The position numbers and the translations under genes are program-made. Below the pieces are notes generated by a model. It had not been told where the DNA came from and ran no database searches. It was given only the letters and a program-made list of their open reading frames with translations. From positions 159,292,399 to 159,356,398 of the forward strand of contig JAVHZZ010000007.1 in the NCBI GenBank assembly GCA_036250195.1: a stretch of DNA of 64,000 bases. Reading direction: 5' to 3'. The DNA comes from Mixophyes australis (lineage: Eukaryota > Chordata > Amphibia > Anura > Limnodynastidae). Below, one piece after another: positions 11,160 to 24,500 of the stretch (position 1 is its first letter; every line of letters starts with the position of its first letter).

Positions 11160-13100
11160 ATCCAATATTCGCTGTCTTCTGATATCATTCACCACACTCA
11201 CTGTCAGATAGTGGTCATCTTCCGACCAGATTTATGGACATAACGACCCACACCATTACACCTTTATTGGGCCAATAGTCCAATATCACATGACCAGTAT
11301 TAGAAAACGTTTGTGAACCTGATGGATTCTCTAATCAATGAGAAGATGATTGGGTGTGAGGTAGGGCAACATTCCTTATATAGAAACACAAACCTCGGTG
11401 GTCACTGGGGAATCCATCCTAGTGTTGCTGCTTGTGACAATGAAGAGTGCGAGCTGGACCCCAGACAAGTCTGAGTCCTGCATGAAACACCTCCCCTCCT
11501 CTTAAATGTGGGCAACGAACACCCACAGGATGATTTATGAAGGTACATCTATGGGAAGTAAGCATGGGACCTGAATGTCCACTCCCACCACTCAGGTGTC
11601 CCCTGTCTGGGCACTAACCCTTTCAATTAACTAGGAACTCACATTTTCTTCAAGAAATCTTGGAATCCAGAATTTGATTCACTTCAAACTGATCATTGTG
11701 TTGGACTTTGATGGGAGAAGGGGAGCTAGGAGTAGTGGAAACATAATTAATAATAAATAATCAATGGTTTCAATAACAATATGTGGAAGACATCAGGAAT
11801 AAACAATAAAACGAATAACCTCAGATTGAATGCCACAGAATGAATTACCCAAAGAATCTTGAATGGCCCAATCAATAGTAGAGCAAATTTCCTGCTGGGC
11901 ATACAAAGTCAGAGATTTTGGGTTAAAGCTAAACTATGTCCCAGGTTTGAGATGTGTAACCGGGTGATGTTCTCTGTCTGCAAAAAATGCATAGGGCTTG
12001 AAAAAGCTTCTGAAGTTTTCTGTTACTTTAGCCAAAATGGTGGTGAAGTTGTGAACTAATTAACCCAATGCGAGAACTTCAGGTGGAGAAGTGAGACCAG
12101 TTTGGGAAGGAGAGGGTGATAACCATATATTGAGAAAACAGGTGTGGGAGAAGATGACTCATGGCAGTGATTATTATGTACAAACTTTCAAACCCATGAC
12201 ATATGGACCTCCCAATCATCCGATTGGCCAAGATGTAAACTCTAAGAAAAGTCTTCAGGTCTTAATTCACTCTCTCCATTTGCCCATTACACTGGGGATG
12301 GTAGGCAGAAGAAAGACTTAGGTTGCTTGAGGACAGGTGAGATGTGAGGACTTGCTTCCTAGACATGAAAACATTAGAAGACTCTATTGGCCAATCCTTG
12401 GTATTAGTATTTTTGTGTGCCAGAGCTGTAAAGGGTGCCACTAGAATGGAATATCCCTGAATGAACTGACAGTAGTAATTTGCAAAGCCAAGAAAGCACT
12501 GAATAGCTCTGAGAACCTGGCATGAGGCATTTAGAATTGGCTGGTATGCGGTCAACAGCTGGACATTCATTTGGTCGACATTCAGAAAGTTGACAATATT
12601 AGGTCAACAATTCAAATGTCGGCAGCATTATTAGGTCAACAATTGAAATGTAGACCATATTATAGGGTTATAGTTAGGCTTAGGCTTACGAATAGGGTTA
12701 AGGCTTGGCTTAGGGATTTTATTGTCAACCTAAAAATACTGTCTACATTAGAATTGTCGACTTAATAATACTGTTGATGTTATTATTGTCGACATTCCAG
12801 CGCTGTCTATGTTATGATGTTGACTATATAAATGTCGATCATGTAACTGTCAAACATATCTATCATATCCAATTGCCTTAAACTTTTCAGGATCCATTTG
12901 TAGCCATGAATCGAAAAAGGTAAACCCAAGAATAGGAATATGGTTGTGTTTAAAAGTTTATAATACAGTCGATGACTCTGAAGGACGGAGGGACCTTAAA
13001 CCATGAGTACGATGGGATTGGAGGTCTTCTGATTTGATTAGTATATCATCCTTGGAGACCACAAGAAAAAGAAAGAGTAGATCCCAGAAGATTTAGTTTA
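11160..13100 (-). pseudogene. Decayed Ty3/Gypsy chromovirus remnant
   Basis: Read on the minus strand, the order is as follows. Reverse transcriptase palm region: DDILIKSEDLQSHRTH near 13052-13005, with the usual YLDD altered, and MDPEKFKAI at 12897-12871. Then a nested insertion. Then the RT/RNase H junction (FLGFANYY near 12480). Then an abrupt join to the end of the integrase core (AYHPQ near 12300), so RNase H and most of integrase are deleted. Then the integrase C-terminal part and a chromodomain-like stretch (QFEVNQILDSK near 11695-11660). Stops and frameshifts are frequent. Downstream, TATATAAGG (11382-11374) and AATAAA (11268-11263) suggest a 3' LTR. Family order and motifs are established for chromoviruses. 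The exact LTR ends are not resolved. Confidence 0.75.
12545..12865. mobile_element. GTCGAC-rich element nested in the Gypsy remnant
   Basis: About 320 bases rich in GTCGAC, GTCAAC and GTTGAC words in both orientations, with a middle of TAGGGTTA and TTAGGCTTA words that resembles degenerate telomere repeat. It splits the retroelement between MDPEKFKAI (12871-12897) and the RT/RNase H junction. The ends look like imperfect inverted repeats (AATTGGCTGGTATG on the left, CATATCCAATT on the right). Similar GTCGAC-rich interspersed repeats occur in frogs. I infer a MITE-like insertion. Confidence 0.5.
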
Positions 13101-14845
13101 CTAGAGATACTACTAAGCGCATCCCCACTCTGAAGAGATGAAGCACAGCCTGGATCCAAATCTTATGCTTATGTACTCGTGTAAAACATTGTGACTATAA
13201 CTCGTTACATTTAATCGTGGTGAATAAATAAAGGTGTCTCCCATTGATGGTGTATGACACATTGTGAGTATTGTACGGGTTATTTTCTACATCAGATGAC
13301 AACACCTCATACTTAGCGGCTATTTAGGTGACTATGAGCTGGGAGAATATCATAGTCAAAGGATATTTTGTATCATATTTCCTCCTATTACAGTGTAAGG
13401 CTAACAAGGCATGCTGGGAATTGTAGTTCAACATCCATTAATCCATATACCTCCAAATGGCCAATTTTCCTATTAATATAAGTACATGAGTCAGCAAATC
13501 ACATACGTTGGATCATTATTGCTCTATTTGGTGTAAGTGTTATTTTGTTTATGTCGATATTTGGGGGATTCACCTCACTGACACCTGTGCAGCTTCTGTT
13601 GTGTTATTATGTGTAGAATAAATCAGGTAAATATACAAAAGAGAAGAGTTTGTCTTGCTGTAAATTCAGTGTCCATCCTGACAACTCTGTGACATTTTAT
13701 ACACAACAACAAACACTGAATAATATGTAATGTTATGTAAATGTATTAATATATGACTGCAAATTTACTACATGTGATTATATTCATTGTTCTTTTATCA
13801 GACACTTCGTTCCCTGTCAAGAGATTTTAGTTACAGAGAAACATGAAAATGATGTAACATGATAACAAAACATTCAATATAATCAAAGCAACAAGCTTTT
13901 CCTAATAACAAACAGGAGAAAGTTCCCTCGCTGCACATTTTCTACAACATATTTTACTTAGAATCTCAGAAGAGAAACGTTTGCATGTTACGTATTTTAT
14001 CCTCCAGATTCAGGGGATTTCTTACACACGGCATGAACATAAGGAGGCCAGTTATGGAATATGTGGATGAAAAGAAGAGGTGTGAATGTAAAAAATCTGT
14101 CTCTGGAAGTGAATCCAGCTGCAACCTGGAGAACTGACATTGTGAGTCCCAGAGAATTATTTATCATTTCCTGGTTACCCAACCGGCCACCTAACCCAGG
14201 ACACTTTTCTACAATATACAAATTATCTGGGTTGTTTCACTGCACATATCTACTGATCTCATGGAAAGATCGTATCTGGAAGGGTTAACCGTCCCCAGCT
14301 CCTATCTGATAATGGCTGAATAGTCCTCTTGTAGTTTCTCAGCTTGTAACAAACGTTTGTCATTTGGTGGGAACAGAATAGACATTAGTGATTTATGTGA
14401 AACCAGTTTTACAGGTAGGAGCTGTAATAAAATGATATAATATTGTCTCCTCTCCTCTGGTGAGCAGTTAGGTGGGGGATCCAGCAGCTGAGGGGTTAAG
14501 TGGAGGGTGGAGGGGGCATTGTTAGCTACAGATAATGACCCTCATCTCTTTCACATGGGTCTATAACCCCTGATGTGTGGTCTGCGGGCCCCACCAGCTG
14601 TGCAAAGATCAGATGCATTGTCTGAGTAATATACTACATGTGTGTAACACAAGTCCTAAGAAACGCTCTGTAACACCCCCTGTGTCCCACCAGCTCCACA
14701 GCATTATATTATTATTCTCTCCCTCAGCACAAAACACCAACAGGACATGAAACGTGGTCAGTAACACAGGTGACTGGACCCCGCAACAGCCCAAGACTTA
14801 CATTGGTGGCTTGGAAATGTCCATTAATGACTACTATAATATTTA
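13101..14845. other. Unique sequence with a ZNF143-like motif, no gene seen
   Basis: Single-copy-looking DNA without a supportable gene. AAGGCATGCTGGGAATTGTA and the following GTTC at 13406-13429 match, on the minus strand, the Staf/ZNF143 motif ACTACAATTCCCAGCATGC. The same word also occurs inside an abundant vertebrate interspersed repeat, so this may be a repeat fragment. Overlapping frames at 13997-14288 on both strands are not convincing. Confidence 0.5.
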
Positions 14846-14846
14846 C

Positions 14847-14905
<59 letters not shown>

Positions 14906-14973
14906 TATTTATATATATGACTGTGTGTGTATATATGTGTGTGTGTATATATACAATATATTTGTATATATCA

Positions 14974-15029
<56 letters not shown>

Positions 15030-15071
15030 ATATATACAATGTATTTATATATATGACTGTGTGTGTATATA

Positions 15072-15116
<45 letters not shown>
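14846..15116. repeat. TA/TG microsatellite cluster
   Basis: Three long TA dinucleotide runs (about 14850-14900, 14978-15017 and 15078-15112) alternate with duplicated blocks reading CAATGTATTTATATATATGA, CTGTGTGTGTATATATGTGT and similar. The two flanking blocks are near-identical, so the locus expanded as a compound unit. All frames here are Tyr/Ile or Cys/Val artefacts. Confidence 0.95.
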
Positions 15117-15117
<1 letters not shown>

Positions 15118-16345
15118 AAAATACTAGCTTCACAAATATAGATATATTTACTTACAAATAAAGATAGATATGTTATGGAGAAACAAGTCTTCTCTTTGTG
15201 TTTTATTTAGGGAATGATTTTGTTTTCCTATTTCCTACAGGCTATACGAGATGTAGACATATGAGGGATTCCCAGCATTGTCTGAGCCACTCACCAGGAC
15301 TGAGATTAATCTGCAGGGAGCACCTGATTCTCCCTCTGTCTCACATCAGCGTTACTGGGTCGCTTCTTCCATCTCACTTCCCAGCTCGTATGAACACAGA
15401 CTGTACTTCAGTTAAATATTTTAACAAAGAATGATGCATATTTAGTGTGGTATTATTGAGAACAGATCTGCAATTGTAGCTGCTTATTTATTCATAATTC
15501 ATTTTGTATTTTATTTTATGTTATTTTTTTTAAAAAACTTTTTCAAAATAACTTATTCAGACTGGACTACTGAGGTTTGACTAATTATAACTATTATTTT
15601 ATTCTAGATGACAAAAAATAGAGATTTTTCTTAGATTGTACCACACATGTTCTATTTATTGTATAAGTATTAGCTCAGCCACCAGTGTAGGGATTATAGG
15701 CTATTTTTTTAGAATCATTAGAAAAATTTAAACCCGGTCTGGACAGGTGGAGGCGAACACTTCTCAAGGAAGTTCGGGGAAAGTTGGGCACTTTTGTTAT
15801 TCTGCTTGATGGGGTTTAATTTCTCAGGTCTCGTTCTTTCCAATCTAGCTTTGAAATATACAGTAACTTAACATGTTACCTATGACAGAGTACAAACCTT
15901 CTTTTTTATCGCCATTTTACATTGTCTTCTTCATTTTTTTTTCGGTCAATTTGAATACTATACCAGCTAAACCTCCAGGCGCCACCTGAACATCTTTACA
16001 GCACCAAATTAAACTAAATGAAGCCTATAAGTTACACATTTATACACATGGGAAATAGGTACACAGAACAAACCTTAACATGTTGAAAATAAATATGTCA
16101 CCTTTTAACAGTTACAATGTAGCAATAAGTCCAACATATCTTCCTAGTGCAATAATTTTAAGATTATAATAAAACTTTTTTAAAAGATGGGAAAAAAGAA
16201 AAACGTTTTTTTCTTTAAATCCCTGCAAAAATCTGCATTTAAGAGTAAAGTTGAAAACAATTCTCCATGTATAAAATATAGATGTATATTACATTGTAAC
16301 TTGTAACTAGATTATTAAATATTAAATGTATAAAACTCAACTGCC
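15117..16345. other. Unique AT-rich sequence, no gene seen
   Basis: Single-copy-looking sequence. A GC-richer patch at about 15730-15800 (CCGGTCTGGACAGGTGGAGG) stands out but is not recognisable. No open frame with a domain. Confidence 0.55.
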
Positions 16346-16356
16346 TCTAATGTGCA

Positions 16357-16398
<42 letters not shown>

Positions 16399-17365
16399 CA
16401 TCTTAATATCATTGTAAATCTCTGTCCTGTATCATGTTTCAGAGGAAGTTTGATAGTTGTTGTTACATTGGAAATTGATTTCATATCTACTGTGTTGTAA
16501 AATAACACCACTAATAATAATGTAATATAATACTCTACTACTACTAATAATAATAATAATAACACTATTATTATACTTCTACTATTATTACAACTACTAC
16601 TACTAATAATAATAATAATATAGTAATAATAGCATAATAATAATAATAGTAATAATTAATAATAACACTACTACTACTACTGCTACTAATAATAATAATA
16701 TAGTAATAATAGCATAATAATAATGAATAATTAATATTAATAATAATAACTACTACTAATATAGTAATAATAGCAGCATAATAATAATAATCAAGTAAAA
16801 CCACTGTTTGGCATTTCTTGGATATTGTAAACCTAACCTTTCGATTAATTTGGAGACTTACGTTCCAGCCACTAAGACACACTCAGCTACTCATATAAAC
16901 ATATCACAGATGTGAATATAGTCTGATTACTTCCTCACTCTTATTGATATAACTGACCCCCTGTCATCCCTTTCCTCACTCCCCCCCCCCTTATTTGCCT
17001 TCTCTATTAAAAAAGTTATTATGTTGATAACAGCTGAATGCTTATAATAATTCAACTCTTTTGTCTTTCAATATTTCCTTTATTACTATGTAACGACTTC
17101 AAATGCACATAATGCAATGTTTGTAATTTGCCCGTTAACTTGTGAAAAACAAAAATTATTACTTTTCAAAATAAATAAATAATAATCAACAAGTAAAACA
17201 ACCAAATAGGGAAAGCACGATATATATCTAAATTTCTAGACAATTTAAAAAAAGCATATATTATTTCTAATATAATAATAATATAAAACTACTAGTAATA
17301 ATATAATATTACTAATAACAGTATACTACTACTGATAATAATAATAATAATAATATTTAATAGAA
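16346..17365. repeat. Clustered ATT/TAA trinucleotide microsatellites
   Basis: A pure ATT run occupies about 16357-16398. From 16500 to 16795, TAA, CTA and related triplets form a compound array on the plus strand, and a shorter TAA/CTA cluster lies at 17265-17357. Between them is unremarkable AT-rich DNA with a poly-C tract at 16981-16990. Confidence 0.9.
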
Positions 17366-20273
17366 CCTTTGTAAGACTCTGTTTGAATAAATATAGTAGA
17401 TTATAAATATAAATAGATTACATGTAGATTGTCGATGTATAATCTGTGTAAGCTGCAGCTCGTCTGCCTTTGGCATAGACCCTAATAAAGAAAGAGGGGT
17501 CAGTTCCCACATTGTTTATTAGATTATTAATTTAGTATCAATATAAATTTCCCATTAGAACATAGATGTGATGAATAACTCATTTTATAATGATATAGAA
17601 ACATGGTGGCATGACCAGTATGAGATCATTCGCCTATCAGACAGGAGGTGGCATTGGAGACTCTCAGTGCTAGAATTAAAAGAGAAAATCCTGTTTGTTA
17701 ATGTTCCTTACAAACTCCAGATTTGTGCCCAACACTTGCTTTTTAAGAAATAGCTAAACCTCCCTACACGGACACTGGATCTAACCCCCCCCCCCCCACC
17801 TTCCCCCAAACACACAGAGGCTGGCTCTAAAAGACCCCCCAAACAAATGGTTGTACCATCACATCACAGTTTTTATTAAAACATTTTATGAAAAGACAAA
17901 TGTCCGTTTCTCTCACATTTTCAGGTGATTTTATTTCCTAAACGTCAGCTGCTGAAGTGAAACAGGTGACTTTCTCCCCGTATTTTCTGAGATGCTAAGA
18001 TATGCTATTCAGTGTAACTCTGACATTACTATGTGGCTCCCACAAATGTACACACATTGCATTACAATGAGCTGAAGCTCCTTCCCCATTTGTAGAGCAA
18101 TGTGTTACTGTGACATCACCAGCTTGTGCTTCACTCAACCAATCCACAGTGCACAGGTCTGCAAGGTTGTCAGCCACTTTCTGTCTACTTTTTTGGAGAA
18201 GCATCCACCCCCCACACTTTAGGGTTGTATGTGAGATTATAGACCAGCCTGGAATATTATGCTGCATTCAGTGGAATTTAAGTGGATCACAAACTAGCAC
18301 TCTATGGACAAAAACTTAAGTTGCGTGCAGACCAGTTTAAGTTGTTCTACCATGGCCACTCTATAACTTACCATCATCCCACGTACGTGTACACAGCAGA
18401 CTACTGTCCTGTCTTAACATTAGGTAGCAGAGAAAAGTGTCAGTGAATCACTGGATTTATTATTATTATTATTATTATTATTATCATTATTATTCATAAT
18501 GTATCTTATTTATTCTTTATAATGTATTGTATTTTCTGGGTTGCAATAATTTTTGCTAATATTTATTTCTGCAATACTAAGCAAAATATTATTTTACCAA
18601 ACACATTTGACAACATTCTATATGTATCTGTCCTATATATACTTTGTATTTTACTAATACACTTAAGAATGTTTCACCAACGTCCGATGATTGATCCTCT
18701 GGAAATAGTTTTGGTGTCTCTGCATCTTTAGGAATTCCCCGTCCTGTCTGGTGAGACACAGATAATTAATAGGTGAATTATTATACGTTTATCTGCTCGC
18801 TGTCACTGGGGTGTCCACAAGATGTGTCTCTGTCATTTATTGATTAGTCTTTGTACAGCCAGCAAATAGAAAACAGATCTTCACAGGTCACAGACTAAAC
18901 CTTGGGATAGGTGTAACAAATGAATATTGATAACAGAAGATTAAAGAGAAGATCTCATGACTTCATGTCCCCAGCAGCAGAATTGGAGGTACCATCCACC
19001 CAGTTACCCCTCATATAAGACTGTCCCTATGTGTAAGTAAGTGCAGTAAGTGGATGTGATTTATTTCAGAACTTTATTTTCCAAACATCAATGTGGAGAC
19101 TATAATAACCTGTATCCTCTCCTAGGTGGCATCGCAGCAAGAAGCTTGGAGCGTTTGCTATCAGTGTGAGTTGAAAATGAGTAAATTGAAGATGACTGTC
19201 ACAAGTTAGGGGGATGGAAGGTGATCAAGCAGGGTCCGAATATGAAGATGTACCTGCCAGGGACTCTTTGGAAGGGACATATAACTGGTTGACATGTACC
19301 TGACCTGAGTTATGTCGCAGTGACCAGAAGCTGGTCCCATGTGTTGTTGAGTTATAGGTAATCCGGTGGATTATCAGTTGGAGCACTCCAAACAAGAGTG
19401 CTTGATGCCACCATCCAATGAGGAGAAGACAACTGAAACTCCAGATAAATCTGCACCAGTGGACCCAAGACTTGTAATTCAAGTTTATTTTTATGTTTAA
19501 TTCAACATTCACATCTTCAGCAAAACAAGACTACAGTCGTTACTGGAATGACCATACTTGTGGATAAGGGGAAGACTCAACTTTGTGTGAGGGTTCTCAG
19601 TTTTGCACACATAAAACTGGACTTTAGTAACCTGTTAGATAACTTACAGGATGGTTTCAAAGGGTAAGTAACATGACCTCCGCCTTGTAGCACCTAATCC
19701 CTACAATCCAGCACCATTCAAAGACATCTAGCCACAGGAAAAAGGTCATTTCACCACTGAACATAGAAGACAGGCAGCGGACACAAGATATAAAACTGTG
19801 ATGGAAATATATGTATTATTGTACTTCCTATGTCACGCATTATACAAAATTCTGTGGGGTTCTTGTTGTGTCTGGGTAACTAACTGTAACTTAAATTTAC
19901 AGGTATCTTAATTTTGGATGATATTGTAAATGGAGATAAAGAACTTACAGGATGAATGAAACACAGATGTAATTTATTGTAAGTCACTTCTCTTTTGTTG
20001 ATGATTTTTGGGATGTTAGAAATGTTTATTCTGGAGACAATGTCACCCATATCTCTAAGAGCTACTAGTTGGGCGACTAAACAGAGATTGTCCATTTAAC
20101 TCTTGTGATTTCAATTCACTATCAATTTTATACGCCCCCCATTGTGATTCTACAAGTTTCTGAGCCATTCAGAAAATTACTAAGACCTGCTGGCCACAAT
20201 GATCCGACTACTGTAGACCCTAATTTTTTAATGCAAATCTTCAAGAGTGGCTTTTGCCATGTCAGAATTGGGT
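17366..20273. other. Mostly unique sequence, no gene seen
   Basis: Contains a poly-C tract (about 17786-17798) and a TTA microsatellite (18457-18496). The minus-strand frame at 19225-19512 (95 codons, hydrophobic) is the longest non-repetitive frame, but I recognise no family in it. The region 19120-19700 has a worn transposon look without an identifiable motif. Confidence 0.5.
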
Positions 20274-20980
20274 GGGTATGTTATGGCTGACGGCAAGTGT
20301 CATAAACTTGTAGAACAGGTCACAGAGGTCTTCACCTATAGCAGCCGCCTTTCCCGTAGAGCTGAACGTGCTCACAGGTACTCGGATGCCCCCAGGTCTT
20401 AAGCTCAAACTAGTACAAGTCTATAACCCTACCGCAGCGCAGGCGAGGGCCACGTGGAAGAATAGCAAAGTCCAAACAGGCCGAGGTCAAGGGGTACAGC
20501 GGGCAGCAGTGGTGTAGTCCAGGCAAAAGGTCAGGGCTGGCGGAAAACAACGAATCCAGGTAACAGGCAGAGATCAAGGTCACAGACAATAAAGCAGAGT
20601 CCAGTACACGGTCCAAGGTCATACACAGCAAGGTCAATCCAAAGGCAGAGAAGTGGAACAGAGCAGGGAACAGGTAAGTATGCACAGAGCAGGAACTCAC
20701 TGCCTTTAATACTATAATGGACAAATCAGAAAGGAGGAGGACATGGCTGACAATCAGCCTCAGGAGGCTGCTAATTAATTACTAGCTGGGAACTAGCATA
20801 GGTCATATCACAACCAGGAACATGTATGAATGACAAATAGAATCATGCGAGAGCTCCCCCTGGAGTTGGAGGATGTCCCTACAAACTCCACAAATATAAC
20901 AGTGCATTGAGACTAATGTACGTGCTCGGCTGCTACCTCACGCCAGGATGCAGCGTACCGCCGCGGCTCGTAACAGGGTA
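20274..20980. mobile_element. Solo LTR with GGGTA target duplication
   Basis: The element runs 20279-20975 (697 bases). It begins TGTTATGGC and ends CTCGTAACA, so it has the TG...CA termini and short inverted TGTTA/TAACA ends of an LTR. It is flanked on both sides by the 5-base duplication GGGTA (20274-20278 and 20976-20980), as expected for Ty3/Gypsy or retroviral-type integration. No internal gag or pol is present, so LTR-LTR recombination is inferred. The minus strand has a TATAGTATTAAAGGCAGTG stretch resembling a promoter, favouring minus orientation, but AATAAA lies on the plus strand (about 20588), so orientation is left open. Confidence 0.8.
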
Positions 20981-21117
20981 TGCCGATTACATTGCAGATA
21001 TCTGCATATTAACACTGCGAACGGGTGCCACTACTTTTTTCATGCTGTGGGAGGATCAATTGTAACTGTGTAAAGATATTAACCCAGTCATTTCCTTCTC
21101 AGGGCACTGTTGGCTGA

Positions 21118-21285
21118 GAATCACATGATGCCGGATACCAGGATCACCTGAGAATCACAGGATGCTGGATACCAGGATCGGCTGAGGAGCACAGGATGCC
21201 GGATACCAGGATCACCTGAGAATCACAGGACGATGGTACTAGGATCACCTGAGAATCACAGGACACTGGATACCAGGATTCCATT
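21118..21285 (+). repeat. Short minisatellite of about 40 bp
   Basis: Four to five imperfect copies of GAGAATCACAGGATGCCGGA followed by TACCAGGATCACCT. One copy has a short internal deletion. Confidence 0.85.
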
Positions 21286-21550
21286 GGATACACATTGGCA
21301 TCAGACATCTATGAGACGTCACCAGATTTAAATATAAGTATTCCCTTTATGAGATACAATTGCGCTTGAAGGGGTTCCATAAATATTTATTTTGTACATT
21401 TTATGTGTATTTGTAAACTGGTGTGTGTTGGGAATTTATTAGGCTGCATTTGTAAGTGAAGCTCCAGTTAAAGTTTATCTATATTTTATGAACAGTTGAT
21501 TCATTTTTATATTTATCTCTAAATAGAGCCTATTTACCAATATTCACATT
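21286..21550. other. Unique sequence between two arrays
   Basis: Short AT-rich spacer with no feature I can name. Confidence 0.5.
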
Positions 21551-24500
21551 TTGTCCTACCCTATAATATTATGTCCCCTATATCCTCCTTCTTGCCCTAT
21601 AATATGATGTCCCCTATATCCTCCTTCTTACCCTGTAATATGATGTCCCCTATATCCTCCTTCTTACCCTATAATATGATGTCCCCTATATCCTCCTTCT
21701 TACCCTATAATATGATGTCCTCTATATCCTCCTTCTTACCCTATAATATGATGTCCCCTATATCCTCCTTCTTACCCTATAATATGATGTCCTCTATATC
21801 CTCCTTCTTACCCTATAATATGATGTCCTCTATATCCTCCTTCTTACCCTATAATATGATGTCCTCTATATCCTCCTTCTTACCCTGTAATATGATGTCC
21901 CCTATATCCTCCTTCTTACCCTATAATATGATGTCCCCTATATCCTCCTTCTTACCCTATAATATGATGTCCTCTATATCCTCCTTCTTACCCTATAATA
22001 TGATGTCCTCTATATCCTCCTTCTTACCCTATAATATGATGTCCTCTATATCCTCCTTCTTACCCTGTAATATGATGTCTCCTACATCCTCCTTCTTACC
22101 CTATAATATGATGTCCTCTATATCCTCCTTCTTACCCTATAATATGATGTCCCCTATATCCTCCTTCTTACCCTATAATATGATGTCCTCTATATCCTCC
22201 TTCTTACCCTATAATATGATGTCCCCTATATCCTCCTTCTTACCCTATAATATGATGTCCCCTATACCCTCCTTCTTACCCTATAATATGATGTCCCCTA
22301 TATCCTCCTTCTTACCCTATAATATGATGTCCCCTATATCCTCCTTCTTACCCTATAATATGATGTCCCCTATATCCTCCTTCTTACCCTATAATATGAT
22401 GTGCTCTATATCCTCCTTCTTACCCTATAATATGATGTCCTCTATATAATCCTTCTTACTCTATAATATGATGTCCCCTATATCCTCCTTCTTACCCTAT
22501 AATATGATGTCTCCTATATCCTCCTTCTTACCCTATAATATGATCTCCCCTATACCCTCCTTCTTACCCTATAATATGATGTCTCCTATATCCTCCTTCT
22601 TACCCTATAATATGATGTCCTCTATATCCTCCTTCTTACCCTATAATATGATGTCCCCTATATCCTCCTTCTTACCCTATAATATGATCTCCCCTATACC
22701 CTCCTTCTTACCCTATGATATGATGTCCTCTATATCCTCCTTATTACCCTATAATATGATGTCTCCTATATTCTCCTTCTTGCCCTGTAATATGATGTCA
22801 CCTATATCCTCCTTCTTACCCTGTAATATGATGTCCCCTATATCCTCCTTCTTACCCTATAATATTATGTCCTCTATATCCTCCTTCTTACCCTATAATA
22901 TGATGTCTCCTATATTCTCCTTCTTGCCCTGTAATATGATGTCCTCTACATCCTCCTGCTTACCCTATAATATGATGTCCTCTATATCCTCCTTCTTACC
23001 CTATAATATGATGTCCTCTATATCCTCCTTCTTACCCTGTAATATGATGTCCCCTATATCCTCCTTCTTACCCTGTAATATGATGTCCCCTATATCCTCC
23101 TTCTTATCCTATAATATGATGTCTCCTATATCCTCCTTCTTACCCTATAATATTATGTCCTCTATATCCTCCTTCTTACCCTATAATATGATGTCCCCTA
23201 TATCCTCCTTCTTACCCTATAATATGATGTCCTCTATATCCTCCTTCTTACCCTATAATATTATGTCCTCTATATCCTCCTTCTTACCCTATAATATGAT
23301 GTATCCTATATTCTCCTTCTTGCCCTGTAATATGATGTCCTCTATATCCTCCTTCTTACCCTGTAATATGATGTCCCCTATATCCTCCTTCTTACCCTAT
23401 AATATTATGTCCTCTATATCCTCCTTCTTACCCTATAATATGATGTCCTTTATATTCTCCTTCTTACCCTATAATATGATGTCCTCTACATCCTCCTTCT
23501 TACCCTATAGTATGATGTCCCCTATATCCTCCTTCTTACCCTATAATATGATGTCCTCTATATCCTCCTTCTTACCCTATAATATGATGTCCCCTATATC
23601 CTCCTTCTTACCCTGTAATATGATGTCTCCTATATCCTCCTTCTTACCCTATAATATGATCTCCCCTATACCCTCCTTCTTACCCTATAATATGATGTCT
23701 CTATATCCTCCTTATTACCCTATAATATGATGTCCTCTACATCCTCCTTCTTACCCTATAGTATGATGTCCCCTATATCCTCCTTCTTACCCTATAATAT
23801 GATGTCCTCTATATCCTCCTTCTTACCCTATAATATGATGTCCCCTACATCCTCCTTCTTACCCTGTAATATGATGTCTCCTATATCCTCCTTCTTACCC
23901 TATAATATGATCTCCCCTATACCCTCCTTCTTACCCTATAATATGATGTCTCCTATATCCTCCTTCTTACCCTATGATATGATGTCCTCTATATCCTCCT
24001 TATTACCCTATAATATGATGTCTCCTAATATCCTCCTTCTTACCCTGTAATATGATGTCTCCTATATCCTCCTTCTTACCCTATAATATGATCTCCCCTA
24101 TACCCTCCTTCTTACCCTATAATATGATGTCTCTATATCCTCCTTATTACCCTATAATATGATGTCCTCTACATTCTCCTTCTTACCCTATAGTATGATG
24201 TCCCCTATATCCTCCTTCTTACCCTATAATATGATGTCCTCTATATCCTCCTTCTTACCCTATAATATGATGTCCCCTATATCCTCCTTCTTACCCTGTA
24301 ATATGATGTCTCCTATATCCTCCTTCTTACCCTATAATATGATCTCCCCTATACCCTCCTTCTTACCCTATAATATGATGTCTCTATATCCTCCTTATTA
24401 CCCTATGATATGATGTCCTCTAAATCCTCCTTCTTACCCTATAATATGATGTCCCCTATATCCTCCTTCTTACCCTATAATATGATGTCCTCTATATCCT

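Noticed and set aside
12650..12715. Interstitial telomere repeat
   Set aside because: TAGGGTTA and TTAGGCTTA words are few and irregular and lie inside a GTCGAC-rich dispersed element. They are not a TTAGGG array.
19225..19512. 95-codon hydrophobic minus-strand frame as a small membrane protein
   Set aside because: No recognisable family, no promoter or splice context, and stop-free frames of this size are expected by chance in AT-rich DNA of this length.
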